NCBI GenBank assembly: GCA_003164375.1
Contig: PLTE01000027.1
Span: 1 to 5,733 of the forward strand
Direction of reading: 5' to 3'
DNA: 5,733 nucleotides
Origin: Hyphomicrobiales bacterium
GTDB taxonomy: Bacteria; Pseudomonadota; Alphaproteobacteria; Rhizobiales; Xanthobacteraceae
Shown: one piece after another, positions 5,004 through 5,733 of the stretch
Position numbering within the stretch: the first letter of the stretch is position 1
Layout: the number at the start of each line of letters is the position of its first letter
Position numbers and translations under genes: made by a program
Notes under the pieces: generated by a model
Databases searched by the model: none
What the model was told of the DNA's origin: nothing
The model's input: the letters and a program-made list of their open reading frames with translations, nothing else

Positions 5004-5733
5004 ATGCCCGCTATTGGTCGCCATGTCTCGAAACTGTCCGGCTATGCGCCGGCATTGCCGACGCCATTCACGGATGACGACAGCATTGATGGCGACGCGT
5101 TCGAGCAGCTTTGCGATCTTCAGCTAGCGCGTGGAGCGACGGCACTCGTTGTCTGTGGAACGACCGGTGAAGCGCCGACATTGAGCGCTGCGGAACACCG
5201 CGACCTGATCCGCATTGCGGTCGGGGTTGCAAGAGGCCGCGTGCCCGTCATCGCAGGAGCGGGCTCGAACGCGACACGGCATGCGATTGAATTGAGCAAA
5301 GCGGCGGAAGCAAACGGAGCCGACGCGATCTTGGCGGTCGTGCCTTATTACAATAAGCCGACGCAGGAAGGTCTTTACGCCCATTTCTGCGAAATCGCCG
5401 CGTCGACCGCCCTGCCGATTATCCTCTACGACGTTCCCTCGCGAACCGCGTGCGGACTGGCCGATGCAACGGTCGCACGCTTGGCCGAGGTGCCGCAGAT
5501 TATCGGTCTTAAAGACGCCACCGGCGACGCCGCACGGCCGGCGCGTTTGCGGCCGGTTGTCGGGGCCGACTTTCGGCTTCTCTCTGGCGACGACGCCACG
5601 GTCCTCGGCTTTCTGGCCCACGGCGGTGACGGCTGCATCTCGGTCACGTCGAATGTTGTACCGGTTCTTTGCCGCAATATGTTCCTGGCCTGGCGACAGG
5701 GCGAGACCGCAAGAGCCCAGCGCCTCGCGCTTG
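5004..5733 (+). CDS. dapA: 4-hydroxy-tetrahydrodipicolinate synthase DapA (C-terminus outside window)
   Basis: DapA condenses pyruvate with L-aspartate 4-semialdehyde, the first committed step of lysine and diaminopimelate synthesis in the cytoplasm. The frame is open for 243 codons; the family is usually about 290-300 residues, so some 50-60 residues are missing. It is a TIM-barrel class I aldolase, and the active site is complete. CGTTGE carries Thr53-Thr54, PYYNKP carries Tyr116, YDVPSRT carries Tyr142 and Arg147, and GLKDATGD carries the Schiff-base Lys170. These sit exactly nine residues beyond E. coli Thr44, Thr45, Tyr107, Tyr133, Arg138 and Lys161, which supports the ATG at 5004 with a slightly longer N-terminus. 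The ribosome binding site is weak (GAAG). A paralogous aldolase of the DapA superfamily cannot be fully excluded, but the complete signature makes DapA the best call. smpB, a common alphaproteobacterial dapA neighbour, would have to lie beyond the right edge. Confidence 0.93.
   Translation, partial: MPAIGRHVSKLSGYAPALPTPFTDDDSIDGDAFEQLCDLQLARGATALVVCGTTGEAPTLSAAEHRDLIRIAVGVARGRVPVIAGAGSNATRHAIELSKAAEANGADAILAVVPYYNKPTQEGLYAHFCEIAASTALPIILYDVPSRTACGLADATVARLAEVPQIIGLKDATGDAARPARLRPVVGADFRLLSGDDATVLGFLAHGGDGCISVTSNVVPVLCRNMFLAWRQGETARAQRLAL

Overview
The window looks like chromosomal DNA of a GC-rich alphaproteobacterium, most likely a Rhizobiales/Bradyrhizobium-type organism. This rests on codon use, the style of the KdpA and DapA proteins and the family of small hypothetical proteins. 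It is inferred by reading, not by a database search. There is no RNA gene, insertion sequence, CRISPR array or phage signature.

Left part (1-1812, minus strand): the 5' end of a kdp high-affinity potassium-uptake operon. Transcription runs leftward through a 27-residue membrane microprotein ending in CDRL, then kdpF (29 residues), then kdpA (538 residues seen, C-terminus outside the window). The three frames are 11 and 13 bases apart. The ribosome binding sites of kdpF and kdpA overlap the preceding stop codons, which suggests translational coupling. kdpB and kdpC are expected to the left.

Centre (1813-3624): a 342-base divergent control region with an AT-rich core and a 15-base element repeated in tandem. 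Each copy carries a -10-like hexamer facing kdp. Rightward from it runs a 489-residue protein not matched to any named gene. It has three N-terminal membrane helices followed by a cyclic-nucleotide-binding fold (a Popeye-like arrangement), then a low-complexity linker and a C-terminal DUF697/YcjF-like membrane domain. This is the most unusual gene here.

Right part (3750-5733, plus strand): an 82-residue hypothetical protein, a 196-residue hypothetical protein and a 97-residue hypothetical protein, followed by dapA (4-hydroxy-tetrahydrodipicolinate synthase, cut by the window edge). The 196- and 97-residue proteins share a domain of about 61 residues (GQ..xGxWV.R ... GG.F ... FAR ... ELDI) that aligns without gaps. 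The gaps before the 196-residue gene and before dapA have the same length and nearly the same sequence.

Functional links: the microprotein, KdpF and KdpA belong to one K+ pump. The cyclic-nucleotide/DUF697 protein shares the kdp promoter region, so a link to ion or osmotic stress is possible but unproven. No functional link between dapA and the small hypothetical genes can be read from the sequence.
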